Shown in pieces: positions 44,728 to 53,086 of a stretch of DNA of 64,000 bases. Every line of letters starts with the position of its first letter. Within the stretch, counting starts at the first letter, position 1. Made by a program: the position numbers and the translations under genes. This DNA comes from JAIQFL01 sp035295745 (lineage in GTDB: Bacteria > Acidobacteriota > Terriglobia > Bryobacterales > Bryobacteraceae): NCBI GenBank assembly GCA_035295745.1, contig DATGIL010000052.1:81333-145332 (forward strand). The letters are read 5' to 3'. The notes under the pieces were generated by a model, which did no database searches, was not told the DNA's origin, and was given only the letters and a program-made list of their open reading frames with translations.

Positions 44728-46659
44728 CTATTCCTCGATGACGTGGACCTTCCAGCGCAGCTTTTCCTTGGTCACCTGAGCCCGCGAGCCCAGATGGACG
44801 ATCGTTTCGCAGTACGGAAGACCGTCCGCCGGAATCTTGAGCGATACAAATTCCTCAGGCCTCACCTTGGCATCGTACTGGCGATTTCCGGAGGCTCCCA
44901 CATGAGGTCCCAGACCTTTGCCTGATCCCTGGTTTACGTTGGATGCCCCAACTACCACCATCGCCTGTCCAAAAAGTTTCGAGCCGTAATCGTTAGTCTT
45001 CTCGTCGGTGTTGCGCAGAAAGATCTTGAGGGCGCAGTTTCCGAGCAAGTTGCTGACCACCGACTCGCGGTCGCCCGCTACCTTGGTCAGTGCCGCATAG
45101 TTCTGAGTCGCAATGATATTCGCCTGGTTGCTTTGCCGCGATCGCTCGAAGAAGTCCGCATCGCCCTTGCCCGGCATGGGAGTAAAGTACGATTGAAACT
45201 CGTCGCAGAGAAAGAAGCTGAGCCTGGGCTTGTCCGGCCGCTTCAACACCTCGCGGTAATACTCCAGTTTCACGAACGTGCAGATCACCTTCGACATGGC
45301 TTCTTTATCGGCGATCGGCATATAGACATACAGAATCTTGCCGCTGTCGATCATGTCGGCGATCCGCATGGTGGAGCGTCCCGCGAACACCGTGGCGTAA
45401 GGCTCCATCAGGAAAGGATCGATCATGTTCGTGATGTAGGCCTGAATCGACGACCGCGTCTGATCCGCCAATACCGACCACTCGTCGGCGAAAAAGGCCA
45501 GGCATTGATCGCCACGCGGATCGTCATCCGCCACCAGGTCGGCGGTTTCGGAAAGGCGCGCCATACTCGACGCCAGTGTCCCGATCTGTGCGAATGTAGG
45601 CGGTTCGCCCTCCGGATTGGTAATCCGCAAGAGGCTGATCGCATGCCGGATGAACTTCTTGGCGGAATCGATCCAGAAGGTATCGCCCGAGCCGGATTTC
45701 ATGCCGAGGGCCTCCAGCGCGGCGGCGAATCGCGAGGCTACTTCCAACTCATCGTCATCGGAATCGAGCGGATTCCAGCGAATGCTTCGGTTGGGCGCGT
45801 AAGGATCGATCACGACGATGTCGCGCTCCCGGCCGGACCGCCGGCACACGGTATTGATCTTGCGCCGGAAATCGCCCTTGGGGTCCAGGATCAGTCCCGC
45901 GCAGGGCAGTTTCGCGCGTTGGTTCGAGAGCAGCAGACCGTCCAGGAGCGCATTCAGCACACACACCGTTTTGCCCGTCCCCGGCTGGCCGAAAATGACG
46001 CAGTTCTTGCAAAAATCCTTCCACGACCAGTTGAAGCGCCCGGCCGTGAAAGTCAGACCATCGACCACCTCTACTGCCGGCCGGTCGGGCTGCACTTCCT
46101 GCGCCTCCAGGTCGGCCAGATTCTTCGGCTGGAAGTCGAGGCTTTCGATGCTCTCCTGCAGCAAGCGGTGTTTCTGCATCGTATCCGAGAGGTAGCTTTT
46201 GCCCCACCAGGGGAACGTCACGATTCCTGCGAGTCCTCCCCACCAGACGAGCGTAGCGATGGGATCGAGGAAGATGAAGACCGGCATCCACTTGGCGAGC
46301 ACCTTGGCTGCGTTCGCTCCAACGAAGGCCAGGAGTACATAGCTCGCCATACTGCACAATCGATTGAGTGCCGAGAGATACATGCGGCAGGTCTGCTCGA
46401 GCGCCGGTCCGCCTTCGGAATACTTCAGCTCGTAGATGCGCTTCATGTAGACGGAACGCGGCTTGTTGATGAGCCAGAGCAACATCAATAGAGCGCCGAA
46501 GTAAACCACCGTGCAGAGCAGCCGGAAGCTGTCCCGCGGGGTGTGTGACATCGGAAGAATATGGATGATGGCGAGCACCGCCAGGCAGGCGATCGCCTGC
46601 TGGGGAAAGCCCTGCTTGAGCTTCTGAATTTCCGATGTTGCCGCCGCGGGTGCTGCCAT
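44728..46659 (-). CDS. TraD/VirD4-like coupling ATPase
   Basis: A 643-aa protein. Several TM helices lie in 20-150 (IACLAVLAIIHIL, VVYFGALLMLLWLI, and one or two near 103-148). The RecA-like domain has Walker A GQPGTGKT at 224-231, ILDPKGDFRR near 257, Walker B FFLCDEFQ near 482-489 (Asp486, Glu487) and IIATQNYAAL at 515, the conserved glutamine region of TraM-recognition (TraD/TraG) ATPases. In type IV secretion such hexamers recruit and push cargo through the inner membrane. No relaxase or VirB genes are present. Confidence 0.9.
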   Translation of the reverse strand: MAAPAAATSEIQKLKQGFPQQAIACLAVLAIIHILPMSHTPRDSFRLLCTVVYFGALLMLLWLINKPRSVYMKRIYELKYSEGGPALEQTCRMYLSALNRLCSMASYVLLAFVGANAAKVLAKWMPVFIFLDPIATLVWWGGLAGIVTFPWWGKSYLSDTMQKHRLLQESIESLDFQPKNLADLEAQEVQPDRPAVEVVDGLTFTAGRFNWSWKDFCKNCVIFGQPGTGKTVCVLNALLDGLLLSNQRAKLPCAGLILDPKGDFRRKINTVCRRSGRERDIVVIDPYAPNRSIRWNPLDSDDDELEVASRFAAALEALGMKSGSGDTFWIDSAKKFIRHAISLLRITNPEGEPPTFAQIGTLASSMARLSETADLVADDDPRGDQCLAFFADEWSVLADQTRSSIQAYITNMIDPFLMEPYATVFAGRSTMRIADMIDSGKILYVYMPIADKEAMSKVICTFVKLEYYREVLKRPDKPRLSFFLCDEFQSYFTPMPGKGDADFFERSRQSNQANIIATQNYAALTKVAGDRESVVSNLLGNCALKIFLRNTDEKTNDYGSKLFGQAMVVVGASNVNQGSGKGLGPHVGASGNRQYDAKVRPEEFVSLKIPADGLPYCETIVHLGSRAQVTKEKLRWKVHVIEE

Positions 46660-46677
46660 GCGATTCCCTATCTGAGC

Positions 46678-47544
46678 TCAATCCTCGACAAGTGCGATCA
46701 CGTTATCCGGGTCCATTTGGAAGCGCGCGCGCTGCACACCGGATTCCTTTGCCGCTAGAAGGTACTCGGCGAGCGTTGAGTACACTTCCTGTTGCAAGCC
46801 CCGAGCCCCGCAATTGCCAGCCTTCGCCGACTCCACCTGTGTCAAGATCACGGCCGGATCTACGTGCGTTAATTCCAAGCCGTATTCCGCGGCCATCTCT
46901 ATCATCGTTCTGACGGCGATCTGCGCCAGCGCCAGGCTATCCGGCGGGCGAAGCACGAGAACCTCCTCCACCAGATCCATCACCTCGCGCCGAAAAGAAC
47001 CAGTCGATAAGAGTTCTCCCTTTACGGCCTTCGCCAACTCGCCCGGATCGCTGCACTCTTCGCGCAGCTTGGCGATCGCTTCCGATCGGCGATTTGTGGT
47101 CAGGATCACGATCGACTGGGTGAAGTCAGCGACATCACCGCTTCCCATGACTCGCTCGAGCACATCCAGCATTGGCGACCCGGCCCGCTCCAAACCTTCG
47201 AAAAGCAACACTCCCCGCCGATCTCGGTCTGCCCATCGAGTTAACCGTTCCACAAGTGCCCTCGCGTCCCAGTCCTGTCTGAACTCCACGCAATCGAATC
47301 GCGCGATGGGTCTCTCCTGAGGGTAGAGATAGGCGGCCAGCGCCTTCGCGAGTTCGGTCTTGCCGCATCCCGGCGGTCCGGCGAACAGGAGATTGGCGAG
47401 CGGGCGCCCGGGCTGGGACTGCCCCCATCGCCCCGCCAAAAAGTACGCCACTGCAGCCGTGACCTGCGCTTGACCGAAGACTCGTTCGTTGAGAGTGGCG
47501 GCCATTCCAGCCGCGTCGATGATGAGTTCTTCCGGTTTCGCCAT
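46678..47544 (-). CDS. ClpB-D2-like AAA+ protein, degenerate Walker B
   Basis: A 288-aa AAA+ protein. Walker A GPPGCGKTE is intact near 57-65; Walker B reads LLFEGLERA, losing the Asp-Glu pair seen in its neighbour (LFDEIEKA). The pore loop is missing, sensor-1 is TTNRR, and the C-terminal small domain remains (GNCGARGLQQEVYSTLAEYLL). It can probably bind ATP but hydrolyse it poorly. It lies between the intact paralogue and the coupling ATPase; a mixed ring is plausible. Confidence 0.85.
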   Translation of the reverse strand: MAKPEELIIDAAGMAATLNERVFGQAQVTAAVAYFLAGRWGQSQPGRPLANLLFAGPPGCGKTELAKALAAYLYPQERPIARFDCVEFRQDWDARALVERLTRWADRDRRGVLLFEGLERAGSPMLDVLERVMGSGDVADFTQSIVILTTNRRSEAIAKLREECSDPGELAKAVKGELLSTGSFRREVMDLVEEVLVLRPPDSLALAQIAVRTMIEMAAEYGLELTHVDPAVILTQVESAKAGNCGARGLQQEVYSTLAEYLLAAKESGVQRARFQMDPDNVIALVED

Positions 47545-47589
47545 GGCACGCCTGCCGTCGTTACGGCTCGCGTCGGGGCTGGATTGCCG

Positions 47590-48579
47590 TTACTCCACTT
47601 CCGTGACCGCGATCTCCCCGTCTTCATCCATGTCGAGCCGAATGCGCTTGCAGCCGCTCTCTTTGGCGGTGAGGAAGTGCTCGGCCAACATCGTGTTAAT
47701 GGCATCCTCCATGGCGCGAACCCCGAACTTCTCCGCTTTCTTGGCCGCCAGCACGGCTTTGAAGATCACATTCTCGTCGATGTAGACGACCTCAATCCCG
47801 TACTCTCTGCCCAGGTGCTGCATCTTCTGCTGGGCGATGTCAGCCTTCGTGTAGTCATCCAGATCTTTGAACACGTACACACGGTCGATACGTCCCGCGA
47901 TCTCGGGCCGGAACCGGCCGGTTGCCACCAACTGCGTCTTCACCGCGTTGAGCAACTCCATGGGATCGCTGATCTCGGCCTGCAGCCGGCTCATGGCCTT
48001 GGCTTCCAGGTTGCTCGTCAACACGATAATGGCCTGTGTGAAGTCCACAGTGTCGCCATGCAACTGCTCGGTCAACCGAGCTTCGCCCATCATCTGCAGG
48101 AACAGATCGAACAAAGTCTGGTCCGCCTTTTCGATTTCGTCGAACAGGATCAGCCGTTTCGGATTGGTCATCATCGGGCGCGTGAGTTGTCCGCCCTGCT
48201 CGGCATTCTTATAAATGCCGGGCGCTCCCACCAGCCGCGACCTGGCCGTCGAATCGCCGAGTTCGCTGCAATCGAAGCGGATCATGGCCTTTTCATCCTT
48301 GTACAAATACTCGGCCATGGCCTTAGCCAATTCGGTCTTTCCCGTGCCCGGCGGTCCCACGAACAGAAGGTTGGCGATTGGCTTCTTGCGCTTCTCCTTG
48401 GCCCACTGCAGTTTGATAAAGCGCGAAACATCTTCGGTGACGTGTGCCTGCCCTTTGACGCGGTCCGCCAGAGCGGCCATCATCTCATCTACATTGATTT
48501 GCCGCGACAGGCCTGATGACTGTGCGTCGATCAATGCCTTGAGCCGGGAGACATTGGTGATCTGTTCGAGTTTTGCCAT
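47590..48579 (-). CDS. ClpB-D2-like AAA+ ATPase, intact
   Basis: A 329-aa AAA+ protein equal to a ClpA/B D2 module without N-domain or D1. Walker A GPPGTGKTE (75-83), GAPGIYKN in the pore-loop position (the usual GPPGYVG altered), EQGGQLT, Walker B LFDEIEKA (145-152), GEARLTEQLHGDTVDF, sensor-1 LTSN. Arg-finger candidates lie after 200. The catalytic set is complete, so it should hydrolyse ATP and may unfold or position cargo. Confidence 0.9.
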   Translation of the reverse strand: MAKLEQITNVSRLKALIDAQSSGLSRQINVDEMMAALADRVKGQAHVTEDVSRFIKLQWAKEKRKKPIANLLFVGPPGTGKTELAKAMAEYLYKDEKAMIRFDCSELGDSTARSRLVGAPGIYKNAEQGGQLTRPMMTNPKRLILFDEIEKADQTLFDLFLQMMGEARLTEQLHGDTVDFTQAIIVLTSNLEAKAMSRLQAEISDPMELLNAVKTQLVATGRFRPEIAGRIDRVYVFKDLDDYTKADIAQQKMQHLGREYGIEVVYIDENVIFKAVLAAKKAEKFGVRAMEDAINTMLAEHFLTAKESGCKRIRLDMDEDGEIAVTEVE

Positions 48580-48592
48580 TACGAAATTCCTT

Positions 48593-49819
48593 TTAGCGTT
48601 CTACGTATCCTCTGGGAAGTCCGGCTTCGGCTTTGACGCGGCCGGCACCATCGTCTTCCAGGTCGACCAACTGTTCCTTGGCGGCGACGGCCGCTGCCAG
48701 GCGCGCGCTCATGATTTTGGCCACGCGGGAGGGCGTAATCTCAAAGCCGCCATTCTGGGAAATCACCTGCACCTCGCGCGCGAGAATTGCCGGATCGACT
48801 CGTCCCAGAGTGAGATTGTATTTCCTGCACTCCTGGTGCATGATCTCGGCCACCACTGCAGCCTGCTCCAGTGGCGGCGGCAGCACGAAGGGGTAGATGC
48901 CGTGGATCGACCATCCGAGCCGCTTGTCGATATGCATCGCCTCTCCGAGTGAATCGAGCACCACCGTATGGCCGGTGGCGCCCGCGCCGATCCGTTCCGG
49001 CATCGCCATGCCTTGCGCGTCGCGATGCACCATGAGAAAGAAGAAACAATGCCGGAAGCTCACCTTCGCGCCAGTCTTCGCATCCACCTGTGGCGCACCG
49101 GCAACGATCGAGAGCAGTTCCTCCTGCGTGGCCGGCGGGCAGCTCTGAAAGTTCTCGAGGATAAACGTGGTGAACGGATTGGACCGCGCCTCTTCGACGA
49201 GCAAGCGTCCGCCCGCCGCCGGGTCCGAGACGTCCAGGATCGAAACGCTGGATCCTTTGTAGAGACGATAGCCGATTTCGATGGCGAGATACTTCTTACC
49301 CAAGCCCGGCTTTCCCGCCAGAACGAACACGCCCAACGGCGGCATCGAGATCTGGCTCGCCCGGTCGCGCAATTGCACGTTCGTCTTGATCTGGTCCATC
49401 AGGATATCGATCACCCGATCGTGTCCGCAGACCACGTCTTTGATTTCGGCGGTGGCGGAAGAGAAATCACTGTCGGAGTGCAGGAGCAGCTTGGGCGTCT
49501 CCGGCTTGGCTCCCGGTGGCGGGGGAGCACTGGGCGAACTTGCAGGCGCCTGCCCGGCAGTGTCCAAAGAGGGATCCACCGGCGGCTGTTCCTTCGCCAT
49601 CTTGCATACCGCGTTGATGACCGATCCCATCGTCTGGTTTTGCGATAGAGAGTAAAGCTGGGCTCGATGATAATTCGCCATCCAGATGATCGCGGCGAAC
49701 AGCCCCGCCGCGATCGTAATGATTTCGGCGAGCAGCGGGGCGCCCTGCAGCACGCGCAAAGCGCCGTAAGCGCCCGCGACCAGGATTAAGAGACGGATGA
49801 GTGGATTCTGGGTCGACAT
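48593..49819 (-). CDS. Membrane-anchored ClpB-like protein, degenerate ATPase
   Basis: A 408-aa protein. Two TM helices lie at about 8-22 and 30-46; a Pro/Ser-rich linker runs 75-110. The AAA+ domain from about 120 keeps weak motifs: Walker A is AGKPGLGKKY (Lys followed by Lys, not Thr/Ser), and Walker B is FILENFQS without Asp-Glu. The terminal region (EQAAVVAEIMHQECRKYNL) matches the small domain. It may anchor an otherwise soluble AAA+ ring to the inner membrane. Confidence 0.8.
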   Translation of the reverse strand: MSTQNPLIRLLILVAGAYGALRVLQGAPLLAEIITIAAGLFAAIIWMANYHRAQLYSLSQNQTMGSVINAVCKMAKEQPPVDPSLDTAGQAPASSPSAPPPPGAKPETPKLLLHSDSDFSSATAEIKDVVCGHDRVIDILMDQIKTNVQLRDRASQISMPPLGVFVLAGKPGLGKKYLAIEIGYRLYKGSSVSILDVSDPAAGGRLLVEEARSNPFTTFILENFQSCPPATQEELLSIVAGAPQVDAKTGAKVSFRHCFFFLMVHRDAQGMAMPERIGAGATGHTVVLDSLGEAMHIDKRLGWSIHGIYPFVLPPPLEQAAVVAEIMHQECRKYNLTLGRVDPAILAREVQVISQNGGFEITPSRVAKIMSARLAAAVAAKEQLVDLEDDGAGRVKAEAGLPRGYVER

Positions 49820-49835
49820 TCTCCGGCGTCCTGAC

Positions 49836-49934
49836 TCACTTCGTCAACCACATGAACATGCCCACCCCAAACACTACAACGGCTCCCTGAAAGTAGATGG
49901 ACCGGTTCCAAAGAGTCACGAAGTTTTGCCACAT
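49836..49934 (-). CDS. 32-residue transmembrane peptide
   Basis: MWQNFVTLWNRSIYFQ then GAVVVFGVGMFMWLTK: one TM helix between short polar ends, too short for most ORF callers. 12 bp after the first gene and 16 bp before the membrane AAA+ gene. Similar in size and position-type to the peptide at 44,619. Confidence 0.6.
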   Translation of the reverse strand: MWQNFVTLWNRSIYFQGAVVVFGVGMFMWLTK

Positions 49935-49946
49935 CGCATCCCTCAC

Positions 49947-50807
49947 TTACTGAATGGATAGCGGCATGGTCTCGGATTCGCCCACCGCCATCACCTTGCT
50001 GAACCACGTACCGCCGCTCGACTGCACGCCGAGCGTAATGCCGCCTACTCCGTCCTTGACCCCTACTACCGTAACGCTGGCAGGTTGCCCCTCCACCACC
50101 GGAATCGAGACAACCGTACCGGCGATGGTCAGCGGAATCGGACCGATCTCGCCGCCGCTCGGCAGCTTCAAGGTCACAACGTCGCCATCTTCGGCGCAGG
50201 TGTCGTACGCTCGCACGGCGTAGAAAGTGACCTTACCATTCTTGATTGCGTCGATCAGCGCGCGAGAAGGATTGGTAATGCCGGGAATTGGATCGCCGCG
50301 CTGAGCGGCCTGCTGGGCTTCCATGGTGCGCTTGCGATCGATATCGCGCGCGGGCAGAATCGCCGGCATATTGGGGTTGGAATTCTTGTTGTCGTTGTAG
50401 TGCGGGGAAGCCTCCTCCGGCGGCCCGGTGTAATGCGGGTCGGCGGCAGGCTTGAGCCACAAAATAGCCGCGATTCCGAGCGCAGCGACGCCGAGCAGTT
50501 TTCCTTTGGTGCCGCCCGACATTCCGGTCTTTGGAGTCGGGCCGGTACCCGAGCCGCCACCGGTTCCGCCAGTCGGGCCGGTACCATAGGTACCACCGGA
50601 GCCTCCCGAAGGAGGCGACGGACGCACCGCGCCACCGCCGCCGGAGCCACCCGAGCCTCCCGTTAAATCGCGAACGGGCGGCCTCGGATCGGGCCTTTGC
50701 ATTTCGGGTTCTCGCGATGGCCTCTCAGGCCGCTGCATCTCTGGTCGTTGGACTTGAGGCTGTCTGGGGTCAGGCTGTCTCTCTGGCTGAAGTCGTTCAG
50801 GATCCAT
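49947..50807 (-). CDS. Pro/Arg-rich single-TM protein, first gene of the Tra/Clp operon
   Basis: A 286-aa protein. Residues 1-48 read MDPERLQPERQPDPRQPQVQ and continue with RPExQRP words, nearly the same composition and opening as the subtilisin at the other end of the operon. A Gly/Ser/Thr/Pro linker leads to a TM helix at about 103-120 (LLGVAALGIAAILWL). The outer C-terminal 160 residues look beta-rich (VTLKLPSGGEIGPIPLTIAG). An AGG-type site GGAGG lies 9 bp before the ATG. It could be a scaffold or periplasmic adaptor of the machine. Confidence 0.8.
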   Translation of the reverse strand: MDPERLQPERQPDPRQPQVQRPEMQRPERPSREPEMQRPDPRPPVRDLTGGSGGSGGGGAVRPSPPSGGSGGTYGTGPTGGTGGGSGTGPTPKTGMSGGTKGKLLGVAALGIAAILWLKPAADPHYTGPPEEASPHYNDNKNSNPNMPAILPARDIDRKRTMEAQQAAQRGDPIPGITNPSRALIDAIKNGKVTFYAVRAYDTCAEDGDVVTLKLPSGGEIGPIPLTIAGTVVSIPVVEGQPASVTVVGVKDGVGGITLGVQSSGGTWFSKVMAVGESETMPLSIQ

Positions 50808-50879
50808 TTTCGTTTACCTCCAAGGGTAGAAAAAGGGTCCGGCTCACCGGCGCGCCTCGTGTTTCCTGTAGACCAAAGG

Positions 50880-50908
50880 ATTATACGATTCTACCCGAAA
50901 TCTGTCTA
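50880..50908 (-). promoter_or_regulatory. Sigma-70-type promoter of the Tra/Clp/giant operon
   Basis: On the minus strand TAGACA (50908-50903), 17-bp spacer, TATAAT (50885-50880), ending about 70 bp before the first start codon. The only clear promoter for the eleven genes seen by eye. Confidence 0.75.
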
Positions 50909-50936
50909 CGCAGACCCCAGGCAAAAAGGGTAAGCG

Positions 50937-51154
50937 GGGGGAAGAGTTCGCTTCGCTCACGGGGCCGGGGGCCAGGGGCCAGGGGCCGGGGATTGGTGCT
51001 CGCTTCGCTCGGGGGATTGGGCTCTACTGGTGGGAAACAATCCACGCACAAGGCATCAGGCGCGAAGCGCTTGGCAACCGCAACTCCCCATTCCGCGAGC
51101 GAGACGTCTTCCCCGGCCCCCGGCCCCGTGAGCGAAGCGAACTTTCCCCCCGGC
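50937..51154. repeat. GC-rich inverted repeat element with 28-bp perfect arms
   Basis: Arms at 50946-50973 and 51115-51142 are perfect inverted copies, and with one mismatch they extend over about 38 bp to runs of G (left) and C (right). The middle carries GGGGCCAGGGGCC words and GCTTCGCTC words. The same word family fills the yicC-gmk gap. It separates the operon promoter from the dehydrogenase gene and contains no gene. The element is miniature-transposon-like, but no target duplication is evident. Confidence 0.75.
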
Positions 51155-51156
51155 CT

Positions 51157-52128
51157 TCAATACCCGAGTTTCTTCTTCACTACGTTCATCAGCGGCTCGC
51201 CTTTGCGATAGCGCTCGAACTGCTCGATGAAGAATTGCATGCCGCGCTCCATCCAATCGGGAGTGTGATCGGCACAGTGCGGGGAGAGCAGGACATTCTC
51301 CAGACTGTAGAATGGATGTCCGTCAGGCAGCGGCTCGCGATCGAACACATCCAATGCCGCCCCCTTGATGCGCTTCGCTTTTAAGGCGCGCACCATCGCC
51401 GCTTCGTCGATTACCGGACCGCGGCCCAGATTGATGATCACGGCCTCCGGCTTCATCGCCCCAAATTCCGCGTCAGCGATCATTCCTCGTGTCTCTTGCG
51501 TCAATGGCGCTGAGACCACTATGTAATCGCAGCGCGCCAACATGTCCAGTCGTTGATCGGGCGTGTACACACGCGTCACCAGCGGATCCACGTGATAGAC
51601 CGGCGCACCATGCCGCCTGATGGCGAGTACATTCATTCCCATGGCGCGCACCCGCGTCGCTACAGCGCGGCCAATGTCACCATACCCGACGATGCCTACC
51701 GTCTGGCCCGAAATCTCGGTAATGTCGAAAGCTTCCCACACTCCCGCCATCTGATTGCGGACCATCCGCCTGAGGTCCTTGGCGAAATAAAGGATTGCTC
51801 CTAACGCGAATTCGCCGAGCGATTGGCTGAAGACACCCGAGCCGTTGGTGAGTGGAACAGGGCTCTCGATCAACTCAGGGAACAGGACGTTATCGAGTCC
51901 GGCCGACCGGCTGTGCACCCATTGTACGCGTGGGCACATACGAAAAACCTCGCGCAGTAATTCGCCGCCAATTGACCAACTGTAGATCACATCGGCGCGC
52001 GGAGCCGCGCCAGTAAAGGCTTCCGTGGTGTCGCCGACTGCGATATGGGTCTCCGCCGGGAGCTGTTCGAGCATCGCGAGCTGAGGTTCGGTAGGGTTTG
52101 CCAACACCAAGACTGTGCTATTGTCCAT
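51157..52128 (-). CDS. D-2-hydroxyacid dehydrogenase (NAD-dependent)
   Basis: A 323-aa protein from the ATG at 52128, with GGAAGG upstream; an ATG at 52149 adds seven residues. Rossmann motif VGIVGYGDIGRAVATR, then LGRGPVIDEAAMV, ALDVFDREPLP and SPHCADHT. The catalytic Arg, Glu and His are in place. The second half of the catalytic domain has SAGLDNVLFPEL. Substrate (glyoxylate, hydroxypyruvate or other) is not predictable. Its stop abuts the inverted repeat. Confidence 0.9.
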   Translation of the reverse strand: MDNSTVLVLANPTEPQLAMLEQLPAETHIAVGDTTEAFTGAAPRADVIYSWSIGGELLREVFRMCPRVQWVHSRSAGLDNVLFPELIESPVPLTNGSGVFSQSLGEFALGAILYFAKDLRRMVRNQMAGVWEAFDITEISGQTVGIVGYGDIGRAVATRVRAMGMNVLAIRRHGAPVYHVDPLVTRVYTPDQRLDMLARCDYIVVSAPLTQETRGMIADAEFGAMKPEAVIINLGRGPVIDEAAMVRALKAKRIKGAALDVFDREPLPDGHPFYSLENVLLSPHCADHTPDWMERGMQFFIEQFERYRKGEPLMNVVKKKLGY

Positions 52129-52361
52129 GAGGAGAAAGCCTTCCTGCATAAGTATTTAGTTTTCTGATGTTCAATTGTGCTTCCCGATGATTGTGTACCA
52201 TTGCGTCTGGATTCGTGTCGAGTCGTCTGCATGCTCACGTGATTCGCGCGACTGCAAGGCCAAAAAGCATCTTCCGATGGTAGAGCTTCGAAAATGCACC
52301 TGTCCACTAGCGTGGACGATTGGCTCAGTACAGGGAAGGCGCCGGCAGGAGTGAGGAATAA

Positions 52362-52904
52362 TCAATCGTGAATTGTCTCCCTCGGCTGCAAATGCATAAC
52401 GAACTGGTAAAGAAAACGTGAGCACTCCATCAGAAGTTCCAGCTCGTATTTCGTCAGGTCGTGTTTCTTTTCGAAGGGATAGCGAGATGCTTCAAAGGCA
52501 CCCTCACACTGTTTCAGGGCCTCGCGAAACGAGATACCCGCCAAAGCACTCTGTTCAAGTCGATCTGCCAATGATGCAGCCACTTCTCGAAAGGCGCAGT
52601 TGAGTCCGTCCCGCAAGTTTTCATCAATCCTGTCCAGTAACTTGGTTAACACGTGGCAGCGCACAGAGGGTGTCGACGTTATCTTTGACCAGTCCCCACC
52701 AGCATCCGTATATACCACGTCCGCCGAAAGGCATTTCAAGTGCAACTCAATTGCCACGGTCGCTGCGTTCATGAGAGGGCAAAGGAGGCCAGACCCAGGT
52801 GGCTGCGCCCACAAAAGCTGTCTAGCCGATTCGTATTGGCTTGCAGCATCTCGAATCTGTGGGTTCGGGATCTCCCTGCGTCCGGGGCGTGCTGGTTTAG
52901 CCAT
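52362..52904 (-). CDS. Hypothetical helical protein (possible HEPN-like)
   Basis: A 180-aa mainly helical, cytoplasmic-looking protein (PLMNAATVAIELHLKCLSA; ELLMECSRFLYQFVMHLQP). ELHLKCL together with the following helix is reminiscent of HEPN-like proteins, but the R-x4-6-H motif is not clear. No family assigned. The roughly 200 bp between it and the dehydrogenase shows nothing. Confidence 0.65.
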   Translation of the reverse strand: MAKPARPGRREIPNPQIRDAASQYESARQLLWAQPPGSGLLCPLMNAATVAIELHLKCLSADVVYTDAGGDWSKITSTPSVRCHVLTKLLDRIDENLRDGLNCAFREVAASLADRLEQSALAGISFREALKQCEGAFEASRYPFEKKHDLTKYELELLMECSRFLYQFVMHLQPRETIHD

Positions 52905-53086
52905 CTCATCATCATAAGTCAGGTATCATATTGTGGCAGCTAATGCGAAAACTTTGGGCGTCGCGAAGTTGCAGCCGAAGTAGTGGAGCCGTCGCACTAT
53001 CCGAGTTAACTAGGCGGCAGTCGTGAGACCCGTGGCGCAGCTCAAGAGAATCGGATCTTCGTAGTAGTGCAACCACGGAGAGTGGT

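Noticed and set aside
45133..46491. A 452-codon plus frame
   Set aside because: Antisense shadow of the coupling ATPase.
44728..46659. Conjugative element or integrated plasmid as the explanation of the TraD-like gene
   Set aside because: No relaxase, VirB4, pilin, integrase or att site is visible in the window; kept as the alternative to test.
52171..52425. An 84-codon minus frame
   Set aside because: Overlaps the end of the 180-aa gene and has no signal or motif.
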